Below, one piece after another: positions 18,261 to 27,312 of a stretch of DNA of 64,000 nt. Each line of letters opens with the position of its first letter. The stretch's first letter is position 1. Origin of the DNA: SHZL01 sp963815185 (GTDB taxonomy: Bacteria; Pseudomonadota; Gammaproteobacteria; Xanthomonadales; SZUA-36). The stretch covers positions 80,811-144,810 of the forward strand of contig CAWFGC010000006.1 of assembly GCA_963815185.1 (NCBI GenBank), in the 5' to 3' direction. A program made the position numbers and the translations under genes. The notes below the pieces were generated by a model, which searched no databases, was not told the origin of the DNA, and saw nothing but the letters and a program-made list of their open reading frames with translations.

Positions 18261-19844
18261 ATGACCAGTGAGCTCGAACAAATCAGCGCGATGGCCAGAA
18301 GGGCCGTGGAATCCAAGGATTGGGCGAGCGTTGCTGCGTATGCCAATGAGATTCTCCGGCGGCAGGAGCGCAGCGCCGAGGGGTATTTTCTCGCTGCACT
18401 GGTCGAGAAGGCGTCAAACAGGCCGGTAAAAGCGCTACAGGCATTCGAACAGGCCCTGGCCCTGGATGCAGATCGCTACGATGCCGCGGTCGAACTGGCC
18501 AATCATTATTCGATCGGGCGCCGCAACGGTGAAGCGGCCGCATTGCTCGCCAGATATGAAAATCAATTGAACAACAGTCCGATGTATCTGGATTTGGCGG
18601 GTACGATCTACACGGAAATTGGCCTGCCCGCAAAAGCCTGGCCGCTGTACAAAAAGGCAACGGAACTGCAGCCGGAGATCGATTTGTTTCAGGCCAACCT
18701 TGCCGCCTGCAGCGTTTATCTGGGCAAGATCGAGGAAGCGCGGCTGATCTACCGGTCGCTGTTGCAGCGGGTTCCGGGCCACAGGCAGAACCATTACCGG
18801 CTCTCCCGCCTGCAAAAAGCGACCGATTCCACCCATATCGAACAGATGAAGGCAATCCTGAACGACAGCGATGATCCGCCGGACAAAAACATTTTCATGT
18901 ATTACGCCATCGGCAAGGAACTGGAGGATCTGGAGCGCTGGGAAGAGGCGTTTGAATACTACAAAAAGGGCGGCGACGCGGTAAGCAGTGTCGCCAAATA
19001 TGACGTTGCCGCCGACGTTGCACTGATCGACAAGATTATTTCAAGCTGCAACGCTGAATGGCTGACCCGCGAAGCGCCCGGTGGCGTTGGGAGCGACGCA
19101 GAAAAGACGCCGATATTTATCGTCGGTCTGCCGCGCACCGGCACCACACTGGTGGAACGAATCATTTCCAGTCATTCGCAGGTGGAAAGTCTGGGTGAAA
19201 CCCAGTTCCTGCAAATGGTGCTAAGACGCGAAAGCGGCGTCAAAAGCATTGAGAACATGAACCCGGAGATGATCGAGGCGGTGGCGAGCAAGGACATGCG
19301 GCTGATTGCCAGCGGTTATCTGGACATGGTGGGGTACCGGCTGGGTGAGGCGCCGATGTTCATCGACAAGCTGCCCTTCAATTTCCTGTTTCTTGGATTC
19401 ATTGCCAGGGCCTGGCCGCACGCGCGCATCATCCATCTGGGGCGAAATCCGATGGATTCCTGCTTTTCGATGTACAAGCAGGTATTCACCTGGGCATACA
19501 AGTTCTCATACTCGCTGGAAGGTCTCGGCCGCTATTACGTCGCTTATGATCGCTTGCGGAATCATTGGCGCAAGGTCCTCGGGGATCGCATGATCGAGGT
19601 CGAATACGAATCGCTGGTGACGGATCAGGAAAATCAAACCCGGGTCCTGCTGCAGCGCCTGGGCCTGGATTTCGAGCAGGCATGCCTGGATTTCGACAAG
19701 AACGAGGCGCCCAGCGCCACGGCAAGTTCGGTGCAGGTGCGCGAAAAAGTGTACAGCCGTTCGGTCAATAAGTGGACCCGCTTTGCCCGGCAATTGCAGC
19801 CCCTGCAAGAGTATCTTGAACGTGCGGGCATCAAGGTTGAATGA
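18261..19844 (+). CDS. TPR-domain sulfotransferase
   Basis: A 527-residue protein. About 1-260 is a tetratricopeptide-like helical repeat region; about 275-525 is a PAPS-dependent sulfotransferase domain. The 5'-phosphosulfate loop is TPIFIVGLPRTGTTLVERII, and the 3'-phosphate motif includes HLGRNPMDSCFSMYKQ. TPR-sulfotransferase fusions are related to tyrosylprotein sulfotransferases; here the acceptor is unknown. A close paralogue follows 97 bp downstream, indicating tandem duplication. No signal peptide is visible, so it is probably cytoplasmic. Confidence 0.88.
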   Translation: MTSELEQISAMARRAVESKDWASVAAYANEILRRQERSAEGYFLAALVEKASNRPVKALQAFEQALALDADRYDAAVELANHYSIGRRNGEAAALLARYENQLNNSPMYLDLAGTIYTEIGLPAKAWPLYKKATELQPEIDLFQANLAACSVYLGKIEEARLIYRSLLQRVPGHRQNHYRLSRLQKATDSTHIEQMKAILNDSDDPPDKNIFMYYAIGKELEDLERWEEAFEYYKKGGDAVSSVAKYDVAADVALIDKIISSCNAEWLTREAPGGVGSDAEKTPIFIVGLPRTGTTLVERIISSHSQVESLGETQFLQMVLRRESGVKSIENMNPEMIEAVASKDMRLIASGYLDMVGYRLGEAPMFIDKLPFNFLFLGFIARAWPHARIIHLGRNPMDSCFSMYKQVFTWAYKFSYSLEGLGRYYVAYDRLRNHWRKVLGDRMIEVEYESLVTDQENQTRVLLQRLGLDFEQACLDFDKNEAPSATASSVQVREKVYSRSVNKWTRFARQLQPLQEYLERAGIKVE

Positions 19845-19941
19845 AGCTTTAATCAAAGCCCGCCAAAAGCTGCCGGGCCGGCACCTTGTTGCCCAAAATT
19901 GACCATGGCAATCCGCGAGCGGAGAGGTTTGGTATCACCCA

Positions 19942-21526
19942 GTGAATGATGAACTCTCAAAGTTGAGCGCGATTGCACGCCGGGCTGCCCAGAGCGGGGA
20001 CTGGGCAACGGTCAGTACCTGCGCCGCTGAGATCCTGCAGATGGACGGGAACAGCCCCGAGGGCCACTTCCTGTCGGGTTTGGTGGAGAAAGCGGCCGGC
20101 CGGGCGCAGAAAGCCGCAGCCGAATTTTCGCAGGCCCTGAGCCTCGATGCGGGACGGTATGACGCCGCCATTGAGCTGGCCAATCGCTACTTGATCCTGT
20201 TGCGGCATCGCGAGGCCCTGGAATTATTGCAGCAATATGAGTCTCACCTCGGCAACAGCCCGCTCTACCTCGACCTGGCTGCGACCACTTATTCGAGACT
20301 GGGGTTACATGCCAGGGCCTGGCCACTGTATCAAAAGGCCAATCAATTGCAGCCGGGAATCGAAATCTTGCAGGCAAATCTGGCTGCTTGCGCGGTATAC
20401 CTGGGCAAGATCGGGGAAGCAAAAGCCATTTACCGCAGCTTGCTGCAACGACATCCCGGCCATCAGAAAAATCATTTTGAGCTGTCGCGCCTGGAGCGAG
20501 CAAAAGATGCTTCGCACGTGGAGCAAATGCAGGCCATTCTGCAAGCCGGCAATCAGCCGCCGGAAAAGAATATCTTCCTGTATTACGCACTTGGCAAGGA
20601 GCTGGAAGATCTGGAGCGATGGCAGGAGGCGTTCGATTATTACAAGCTGGCCGGAGATACCGTAACAAAAGTGGCGGGCTATGATGTCGCTGCCGATATC
20701 AGGCTAATCGATACGATCATCGAAGTATGTAATACGGATTGGCTGGCTGACGGGATGGACGGCCCGGAAACCGGAAAATCGCAAAAGACGCCCATTTTCA
20801 TCGTCGGCCTGCCACGCACCGGAACAACGCTGACCGAACGCATTATTGCCAGTCATTCACAGGTCGAAAGCGCTGATGAGACGTTTTTCCTGCCCATGGT
20901 GCTGCGGCAAGTCAGTGGTGTCGGAGGCAGGGAAAACATGAGCCCTGCCATCATTGAGGCCGCAGCAAAAAAGGACATCGGGCTCATCGCCGAAGGCTAT
21001 TTGGATGCGGTTGCTGTCAGGCTCGGTGACAAGCCCATGTTCATCGACAAGCTGCCGGAGAATTTTCTCTATCTCGGATTCATCGCAAAGGCTTTTCCCG
21101 ATGCACGGATGATTCATCTCCGGCGCAACCCGATGGATGCCTGTTTTGCCATGTACAAGCAGTCCTTTTTCAAGTTCGCCTATACTTTGGAGAATACGGG
21201 CAGATACTACCTCGCTTACCGATCGGCTCCACCGGCATTGGGGCGAGGTGCTGCAGGACCGCCTGATCGAGGTCGAGTACGAGTCTCTGGTCGCTGACCC
21301 GGAAGGCCAAACCCGGTTGTTACTGGGCAAACTCGGCCTGGAATTCGAACCGGCCTGTCTGGATTTCGACCAGAACAAAGCGCCCAGCGCTACAGCCAGT
21401 TCCGTTCAGGTACGTGAGAAGGTGCACCGGCGATCAGTCAATAAATGGAAACATTTTGCCAGTCAGTTGCAGGGTTTGAAGGAATATCTCGAAGCGGCGG
21501 GTATTGCCATTGATGATGCCGGTTAG
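19942..21526 (+). CDS. Second TPR-domain sulfotransferase (one frame break)
   Basis: Tandem paralogue of the preceding gene and collinear with it: TPR-like region, sulfotransferase motif TPIFIVGLPRTGTTLTERII, HLRRNPMDACFAMYKQ and the C-terminal SVQVREKVHRRSVNKW. The GTG start (VNDELSKLSAIARR) aligns with MTSELEQISAMARR of the paralogue. An extra C at 21219-21220 breaks the frame: GCT-TAC-C-GAT-CGG against GCT-TAT-GAT-CGC in the paralogue. Restored length is about 528 residues. With a catalytic core this well preserved, a sequencing error or very recent mutation is more likely than old decay. Confidence 0.85.
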
Positions 21527-21784
21527 CCGAACGCGCATGCGCCGGACGACTGTGCCGCGCATTGCGTAATGAAAATCCAGGTTGTACATTGGTCACCAGT
21601 ACGCTTGGAGACTATTGGGGCACCGTGATTTCGTGATCGTACTTGCAAGGGGCAGGTCAATCGCGGTGGGTAAGGGGGGTGGTCATGCGAGGGAAGAAAT
21701 TTCGGGCGCTGAAAACCCGGCGTCCTGTGTGCCGGTTCGTTTGCAGATTTATCGGGCAAGAGGGCGGAATTCAGCCGGCACCGC

Positions 21785-22894
21785 TTGTCGGCAAAGCGAA
21801 TCCAATTTCAAAGTACCCGCTTGTTGCGGCATGAGCTGAGAACGCCGCTCACCGGCATTCTGGGCATGTCCGAGTTGTTGCAGGCATCCGGGCTTGCCGG
21901 CGAACAACGCAGAATCGTGCTGGCGCTCCAGGAATCGGGCCGGCAGATGGAGCGGCTGATCGATCGCATGGCCGTGCACGCGCCTACAAGTATCGATGAC
22001 GCCGCGACCAGGTTTGAACCGCTCAATGGTCTGCGCATGCTCGAGCAGGTGATTCGGGCGCACTGGCCCCCGGCGCTGAAAAAGGGCATCGGCCTGTACC
22101 TCGTTTTTGACCATCGTCTTGCGGAAAACTGGCATTCCGATGCGGCCAGCCTCAGGCAATTGCTCGATAATTTGCTGGCCAACGCCATCAAATTCACCCA
22201 TCGCGGCTATGTTCTTGTGGAGGCTGTTCCCGCAGCCCCTTACGGGCAGGGCCCGTACGGCGTTGAATTGCGCGTACGTGACACCGGTATCGGAATTGCC
22301 AGGCGTGACGGCCGGCGAATTTATTCCGCCCGTGAACAGGGCAGCGCCAATGGATCGCGGCATTATGGTGGATCCGGGCTGGGTCTTTTTGTCTGCTCGA
22401 AGATTACTGCCTTCCTGGGCGGTAGTGTGCAGCACCGGCCAAATGCAGGTGGCGGAACCAGTTTCAAGGTGGTGCTGCCCGGGATCGCAGGTCCGGTTCC
22501 GGGTTCAGCGCCCCGCTTGCGTCCCTCCTTGCTCACCTGCATGCAGGGTCAGCTTGCCCTGGCCAAACCCGTTAACCGGGTGGTGGCTCATTGGCTGCGG
22601 CGCATTGGTGTTCAGGCAACTTTCAGCAGAAACCATGAACTCGACCCATTGCCAAGCGGGTGTGACTTCGTGATTTGTGACTCAAATCGCATGTCTGCAT
22701 CACCGCGCTGGACGCAAGCTGCAGCCGGTCACGGCCGGCCCGTGTTGTTGTCCCCTCATTTGCCGCCAGGCAAGAAAGTTGGAGGCCAACACGAAATTGG
22801 AATGCTGGAATTGCCGCAACCCATATTGTATTCAAACCTGGAGCCACTGTTGTTGCAACTTGCCCTGCAACGCGCCATGCACGCCCGGCTGTGA
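21785..22894 (+). CDS. Histidine kinase-like protein with a degenerate receiver tail
   Basis: Signal-transduction kinase. The HisKA phospho-acceptor is LLRHELRTPLTGILG near residues 13-27. The HATPase domain has N-box LLDNLLANAIKFT near 125-137, G1 RDTGIG near 163-168 and G2 GSGLGL near 195-200. The C-terminal about 110 residues resemble a weak receiver domain containing FVICDSN. The assigned start is a TTG only 12 residues before the H-box, with no sensor or membrane segment. The frame is open back to 21713 without a better start, so the N-terminus may be lost or shifted into the frame that runs from 21643 to 21834. A 131-bp structured repeat follows the stop. Confidence 0.7.
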   Translation: MSAKRIQFQSTRLLRHELRTPLTGILGMSELLQASGLAGEQRRIVLALQESGRQMERLIDRMAVHAPTSIDDAATRFEPLNGLRMLEQVIRAHWPPALKKGIGLYLVFDHRLAENWHSDAASLRQLLDNLLANAIKFTHRGYVLVEAVPAAPYGQGPYGVELRVRDTGIGIARRDGRRIYSAREQGSANGSRHYGGSGLGLFVCSKITAFLGGSVQHRPNAGGGTSFKVVLPGIAGPVPGSAPRLRPSLLTCMQGQLALAKPVNRVVAHWLRRIGVQATFSRNHELDPLPSGCDFVICDSNRMSASPRWTQAAAGHGRPVLLSPHLPPGKKVGGQHEIGMLELPQPILYSNLEPLLLQLALQRAMHARL

Positions 22895-22937
22895 ATGTCG
22901 GCAATGCCATAAGCAAATGGGTCTTCCGTGCCTCAGG

Positions 22938-23068
22938 ATGGCACAAGCCGGTTTGGAGCAAGGGTTCAGCTTTCAGGACCTTTTGAAACAGGATGTTTCA
23001 AGAAGAGTCCACAGGGATGTGTTAAGGACGTGTCCTGAAAGCTGAACCCTTGGTTCGAAGCGGCGCCC
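22938..23068. repeat. 131-bp structured repeat, copy 1, with CsrA/RsmA-like GGA hairpins
   Basis: The same 131-bp unit recurs at 45734-45864 at roughly 90% identity. Outer arms of about 33 bases (GCCGG...CAGGAC and its partner near 23034-23065) pair imperfectly. Inside are hairpin TTGAAAC-AGGAT-GTTTCAA (22983-23001) and hairpin CACA-GGGA-TGTG (23010-23021). The second contains ACAGGGATGT, which matches the CsrA SELEX core ACARGGAUGU with GGA in the loop. It lies between the kinase stop and the convergent hemE stop. Confidence 0.8.
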
Positions 23069-23131
23069 CAAAAAGTGGTACAGCCTCCATGTCGATAAAA
23101 CATTGCCGGCATTCACAGCCAGACAAGCTAT

Positions 23132-24193
23132 TTATGTATGGAACGCAGGGCTCAGTTCCGACACGGCATCGATAAGCGCTTGCAGGTGCTCCGGATTGAC
23201 CTCCGGCGTAATGCCGTGCCCCAGATTGAACACATGACCGCTGCCGTGGCCGAAACTGCTGAGGACTTCTGCGGCTTGCTGATGGATGACCTCTGGCCTT
23301 GCGAGCAATACCGCCGGGTCCAAATTGCCCTGGAGTGCAACACGGTGCCCGACGCGGGCGCGCGCTGCGGCCAGGGTAATCGTCCAGTCGACACCAAGCG
23401 CATCACAACCTGCATCTGCCTGGGCCTCCAGGTGCGCATTGCAGCCTTTGCAAAACAGGATGACCGGTACACGATTGCCTTCGTGTTCGCGGGTGAGACC
23501 CGCAACGATCCGTTTCAGGTAGCGCAGGGAGAATTCCTGAAACGATTCAGTGGACAATATTCCGCCCCAGGTATCGAAGATTTGCAGCAGTTGAGCACCG
23601 CTTTGGATTTGCGCATTGAGATAGGCGGTGACGCTGTCGGTGACTTTTTCCAGCAGCATGTGCGCCATTGCAGGCTCATCGTAGATGAGTTTCTTGATTT
23701 TGCTGAACGACTTGCTGGCGCCGCCTTCGACCATGTAGGTTGCCAGCGTCCAGGGGCTGCCACTGAATCCGATCAGCGGAACGCGGCCATCGAGTTCGCG
23801 GCGCACCAGCCTGATGGCGTCCATGACGTAAGAAAGCGATTCCCTCATTTCGGGTTGCGGCAGATTCCGGATGTCCGCATTGCTTGCAATCGGCCTTTCG
23901 AATCGCGGACCTTCGCCCTCGCTGAAATACAAGCCCAGCCCCATCGCATCCGGAATGGTGAGGATGTCGGAAAAGATGATCGCCGCATCCAGCCGGAACC
24001 GGCGTAAGGGTTGCAGGGTTACTTCGCAGGCCAGTTCCGGCGTGCGGCAAAGATTCATGAAACTGCCTGCTTCGGCTCTGGTCTTGAGGTACTCGGGCAG
24101 ATAGCGGCCTGCCTGACGCATCACCCAAACCGGGGTGCGGTCGACCGGCTCGCGAAGTAAGGCCTTGATAATCAGATTATTTTTCAATTCCAT
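23132..24193 (-). CDS. hemE: Uroporphyrinogen decarboxylase
   Basis: Decarboxylates uroporphyrinogen III to coproporphyrinogen III in haem synthesis. The 353-residue cytoplasmic enzyme has the family signature PVWVMRQAGRYLPEY near residues 22-36, FSDILTIPDAMGLGL near 75-89, GFSGSPWTLATYM near 145-157 and the C-terminal NLGHGITPEVNPEH. The ATG at 24193 is preferred over the TTG at 24196. It lies downstream of aroB on the same strand. The length is typical. Confidence 0.95.
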   Translation of the reverse strand: MELKNNLIIKALLREPVDRTPVWVMRQAGRYLPEYLKTRAEAGSFMNLCRTPELACEVTLQPLRRFRLDAAIIFSDILTIPDAMGLGLYFSEGEGPRFERPIASNADIRNLPQPEMRESLSYVMDAIRLVRRELDGRVPLIGFSGSPWTLATYMVEGGASKSFSKIKKLIYDEPAMAHMLLEKVTDSVTAYLNAQIQSGAQLLQIFDTWGGILSTESFQEFSLRYLKRIVAGLTREHEGNRVPVILFCKGCNAHLEAQADAGCDALGVDWTITLAAARARVGHRVALQGNLDPAVLLARPEVIHQQAAEVLSSFGHGSGHVFNLGHGITPEVNPEHLQALIDAVSELSPAFHT

Positions 24194-24217
24194 CAAGCCA
24201 ATTCCTTATTTTGGGGC

Positions 24218-25313
24218 TCAAGGCACGGGCGGTGACTTGCGGCAGGACTCAATGGCAGCAGCGATCTGCTCACCATCGCTTTGATCATCGATCACGGCGG
24301 CACCAATGGCGTGTCAACAGGATCAACCTGAGTCCGCCGGCCAGGCCTTTCTTGTCCAGTTCGAGCGCTTCCATCATCGCCGGGGTGGTCACCGTTTGCG
24401 GCAGTTCAAGAGGAAGATCGAAAAGCCGCAACAGGCGGCACAGTCTATCTGCCGTTCCGTTGGCACACAATCCGCGGAGTTCACTCAAGCGTGCGGCAAT
24501 GACCATGCCGATGGCTACGGCTTCGCCGTGAAGGAATTGCCGGTAAGCGGTAAGCGTTTCAACGGCGTGTCCAAAACTGTGGCCGAAATTGAGAATGGCC
24601 CGGATGCCGCCCTCTCTTTCATCGCTTGAGACGATTTTTGCCTTGTTCTGCACGGACTGGCAGATCAGGTGGTGCAAGGCTTCTGTTTCACGCGCATTGA
24701 CCTTCGCAGCCGAACTTTCCAGCCAGTCGAACAAGGCCGGGTCCATGATGGCGCCGTACTTCACGACTTCCGCCAGTCCGGCATTGAGCTCCTTTCGCGG
24801 CAGGCTCAGCAGTGTATTCGTGTCGATAATGACCGCTGCCGGCTGGTGAAAAGCGCCAATCAGGTTTTTCCCCTGTGCATGATTGATGCCCGTCTTTCCC
24901 CCCACCGATGCATCGACTTGTGCCAGCAGGGTAGTGGGCACCTGCACGAAACCAATGCCCCGCATATAGCTTGCCGCTGCAAATCCGGTGATATCTCCAA
25001 CCACACCGCCGCCGAGCGCAATGACCGTCGTATCCCGTCTGGCATGAATGTTGACGAGATGGTCGAGTATGCCGGACCAGGTATCCTGGGTCTTGTATTG
25101 CTCACCATCAGGAATGATGTGCACCACCTCCGCGCGTCCCTGCAAACCTGCGCGCAGTCGCTGCAGGTAGAGCGGCGCCACGACTTCATTACTGACAATC
25201 AGAAGGCTCCCGTTGCCGAGATGCTTTTGCCACAAGCCGGCGTCGGCCAGGATATCGGGGCCGATATATACCGGATAAGACCCGCTGGGGAGATTGACCT
25301 CGATGGTCTGCAT
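24218..25313 (-). CDS. aroB: 3-dehydroquinate synthase (C-terminal frame break)
   Basis: Second step of the shikimate pathway, making 3-dehydroquinate from DAHP with NAD and a divalent metal. Motifs include DGEQYKTQDTW, GGGVVGDITGFAAASYMRG, PTTLLAQVDASVGGKTGIN and the zinc-site ILNFGHSFGHAVE. The ATG at 25313 (MQTIEVNL) follows the aroK stop by one base. As written the frame closes at 24285 with a foreign tail (TRHWCRRDR). One extra base near 24303-24316 explains this: the adjacent frame gives IGAAVIDDQSDGEQIAAAIE and a stop at 24218, restoring about 365 residues, the family norm. Confidence 0.9.
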
Positions 25314-25314
25314 G

Positions 25315-25884
25315 TCAGGGTTTGTTGCTGGCGCTGGTGCGGTCCTTGGGGCCGGACTGCTCATGATAGCTGCAAATCGCCTGGTAAATCTGGTTTACGG
25401 TTTTGTCGATGTTGCGATTCTTCACTGGGAACACGAGGTCCGCCGTCTCCTCGTACAAAGGGTTTCTGTGCCTGGCTAACTCAAGCAACTTGAATTCCTT
25501 GTTTCCGGTTTGCAGCAACGGCCGGCTGCGGTCGCGACCCAGGCGCCCCAATTGTTGCCCAATCGAAGTCTGCAAGTAGACCACAAGCCCGCTCTTGCGC
25601 AGCATATCCCGGTTGGCCTGATCGACGACCGCCCCACCGCCCGTCGCGACCAGCACACCTTCCAAAGCCGTAAGCTCCTGCAGCATCCGGCTCTCGCGTT
25701 CACGAAATCCGGCCTCGCCCTCAATTTCGAATATCAGGCTCACACTGGCACCCGTGCGCGTCTCTATTTCGTGATCGCTGTCATAAAATGAGAGGCCCAT
25801 TCTCTGCGCCAGGCGGTTACCGATCGTGGTTTTTCCGGATCCCATGGGGCCAATCAGGTAGATATTTCTTTTGCTGCCCGGCAT
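25315..25884 (-). CDS. aroK: Shikimate kinase
   Basis: Phosphorylates shikimate with ATP in aromatic amino acid synthesis. The 189-residue enzyme has Walker A GPMGSGKTT near residues 12-20, the shikimate-binding FYDSDHEIE near 33-41, GFRERESR, the glycine-rich ATGGGAVV near 80-87 and the lid region RDRSRPLL. It runs directly into aroB with a one-base gap. It is divergent from xrtH, and about 85 bp separate the two starts. Confidence 0.95.
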   Translation of the reverse strand: MPGSKRNIYLIGPMGSGKTTIGNRLAQRMGLSFYDSDHEIETRTGASVSLIFEIEGEAGFRERESRMLQELTALEGVLVATGGGAVVDQANRDMLRKSGLVVYLQTSIGQQLGRLGRDRSRPLLQTGNKEFKLLELARHRNPLYEETADLVFPVKNRNIDKTVNQIYQAICSYHEQSGPKDRTSASNKP

Positions 25885-25969
25885 GGTCAGGCCCTATTTT
25901 GAGCGTGCACGTGGTGTGAACATTGGGTACCATGGCGGAACTTTTTCATTACCTGTGTTTCCATTCCTG

Positions 25970-26491
25970 ATGATTCGATTTTTCATATTATTCACGGTGT
26001 TGCTGGTCGGCCTGTTCACGCTGGAGATTCTACAGCCGGCGGAGAAGCACGTCATCTTGCCGTTCACTTCATTTATTGCCGACATCAGTGTGTGGATCAT
26101 CCAGTTTTTTGATGACGGTGTAATTGCCAGCGCCAACGTGATCAAGGACCAGGCCACCGGCTTCGGCGTCCGCATCGAACGCGGATGCAATGGTGTGGAG
26201 GCCATGATCATTCTGTGCGCGGCCATTTTTGCCTTTCCCGCGCCCATTAAAAACAAGTTGACCGGTTTTGTCGTGGGTTTCTTTGCGATCCAGATTCTTA
26301 ACCTCATCAGAATTGTCAGTCTGTTTTACCTTGGGCAATGGAACCAGGTGGCATTCGAGTGGTTCCATCTTTACCTGTGGCAGGCGCTGATCATTATGGA
26401 TGCATTGGTGGTTTGGTTGATCTGGCTGCGTACCTTGCCGCAGGCGAAGCTGAAGCGCCAGCAGGCGGCAGGGTCCAATACGGAAGAGTGA
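25970..26491 (+). CDS. xrtH: Exosortase H (XrtH-like)
   Basis: Integral membrane cysteine transpeptidase that would process proteins bearing a C-terminal sorting signal (IPTLxxWG-CTERM in the XrtH system). The 173-residue protein has about five membrane segments and the exosortase triad: Cys73 in ERGCNGVEAM, Arg114 in NLIRIVSLFYLG and His133 in WFHLYLWQ. The ATG at 25970 starts a hydrophobic segment and gives the family length; the frame extends upstream without support. No protein with the matching C-terminal signal occurs in this window. Confidence 0.85.
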   Translation: MIRFFILFTVLLVGLFTLEILQPAEKHVILPFTSFIADISVWIIQFFDDGVIASANVIKDQATGFGVRIERGCNGVEAMIILCAAIFAFPAPIKNKLTGFVVGFFAIQILNLIRIVSLFYLGQWNQVAFEWFHLYLWQALIIMDALVVWLIWLRTLPQAKLKRQQAAGSNTEE

Positions 26492-26547
26492 ACACCCGGC
26501 GCTTGAACCTTCATGTCCAGGCAGTCATGCCAGCGCGGTAGCAGGTG

Positions 26548-27135
26548 ATGATGAATCTGTCACAGGACATCGTTGATCGTTTCAATCGGACCCTGCATGC
26601 GGCCCGCATAGCCGGCGAGCTCGAGCCCACCGCGATGGTGCTGGCTACCAGCGACGGACATGGGCTGGTCACGTCACGGGCGGTGTTGCTAAAGGCACTG
26701 GACCGAGATGGTTTCGCGTTTTTCACCAATACGGCGAGCCAAAAAGGGCAACAACTGCTGGCCTGCCCGCGGGCAGCGGCGACCTTCCTGTGGAAGGCCA
26801 TCGAGAACCAGGTTCAACTGGTCGGCCGCATAGAACGGGTGAGCGATGAAGAAGCAGATGCGTACTTCGCGACCCGTGACCGTGGCAGCCAGGTCGGGGC
26901 GTGGGCATCCTTGCAATCCCAACCGCTGGATAGCAGGGAGACCCTGGAGCAAAGGGTGCGGGACTACGAGGCAAAATACCAGGGGAAGGACATTCCACGC
27001 CCGCCGTACTGGTCAGGTTACCGCCTGAAGCCGGAATCCGTGGAGTTCTGGCAGGGCCGCAAGTTTCGTTTGCACGATCGCTTCAAATACAGCCAGCAAG
27101 ACGGCCAGTGGGTCATGCACCGCCTGTACCCTTGA
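26548..27135 (+). CDS. pdxH: Pyridoxamine 5'-phosphate oxidase
   Basis: FMN-dependent oxidation of pyridoxine/pyridoxamine phosphate to PLP. The 195-residue protein has FMN-contact stretches TSRAVLLKALDRDGFAFFTN and SQKGQQL, the RGSQVGAWASLQSQ region, and the C-terminal PYWSGYRLKPESVEFWQGR and HDRF motifs. The start lies in a GTG-ATG-ATG cluster at 26545-26553. It follows xrtH on the same strand, but the two are functionally unrelated. The downstream boundary is an inverted-repeat element at 27147. Confidence 0.94.
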   Translation: MMNLSQDIVDRFNRTLHAARIAGELEPTAMVLATSDGHGLVTSRAVLLKALDRDGFAFFTNTASQKGQQLLACPRAAATFLWKAIENQVQLVGRIERVSDEEADAYFATRDRGSQVGAWASLQSQPLDSRETLEQRVRDYEAKYQGKDIPRPPYWSGYRLKPESVEFWQGRKFRLHDRFKYSQQDGQWVMHRLYP

Positions 27136-27146
27136 TTTTGGGAGCT

Positions 27147-27309
27147 AGCAGCCTGTCGGACTTAACATGATCTACTGCGGAAAAGCCGAATTTGGCCGTA
27201 TTTCTCGCTCTTTTTCGTTAAATAGCGGTGCTATTCGCCTCAAAAGACCGAAAAATCCGGCTCAAATCGGCTTTCCCTCGCTACGATCGGTCAAGTCCGA
27301 CAGGCTGCT
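27147..27309. repeat. 163-bp inverted-repeat element between pdxH and the DUF4426 gene
   Basis: Perfect 17-bp terminal inverted repeats (core CAGCCTGTCGGACTT) lie at 27147-27163 and 27293-27309. The centre holds hairpin AATAGC-GGT-GCTATT near 27221-27235. The right repeat ends three bases from the TAA stop of the minus-strand gene and the left begins 11 bases after the pdxH stop, so the element fills the convergent junction. It may act as a bidirectional terminator-like structure. Architecture and length match the element at 34335-34503. Confidence 0.8.
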
Positions 27310-27312
27310 GGC

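Noticed and set aside
22938..23068. Possible CRISPR unit because of repeated hairpins
   Set aside because: There is no regular repeat-spacer pattern and no cas genes; the second copy is 22 kb away.
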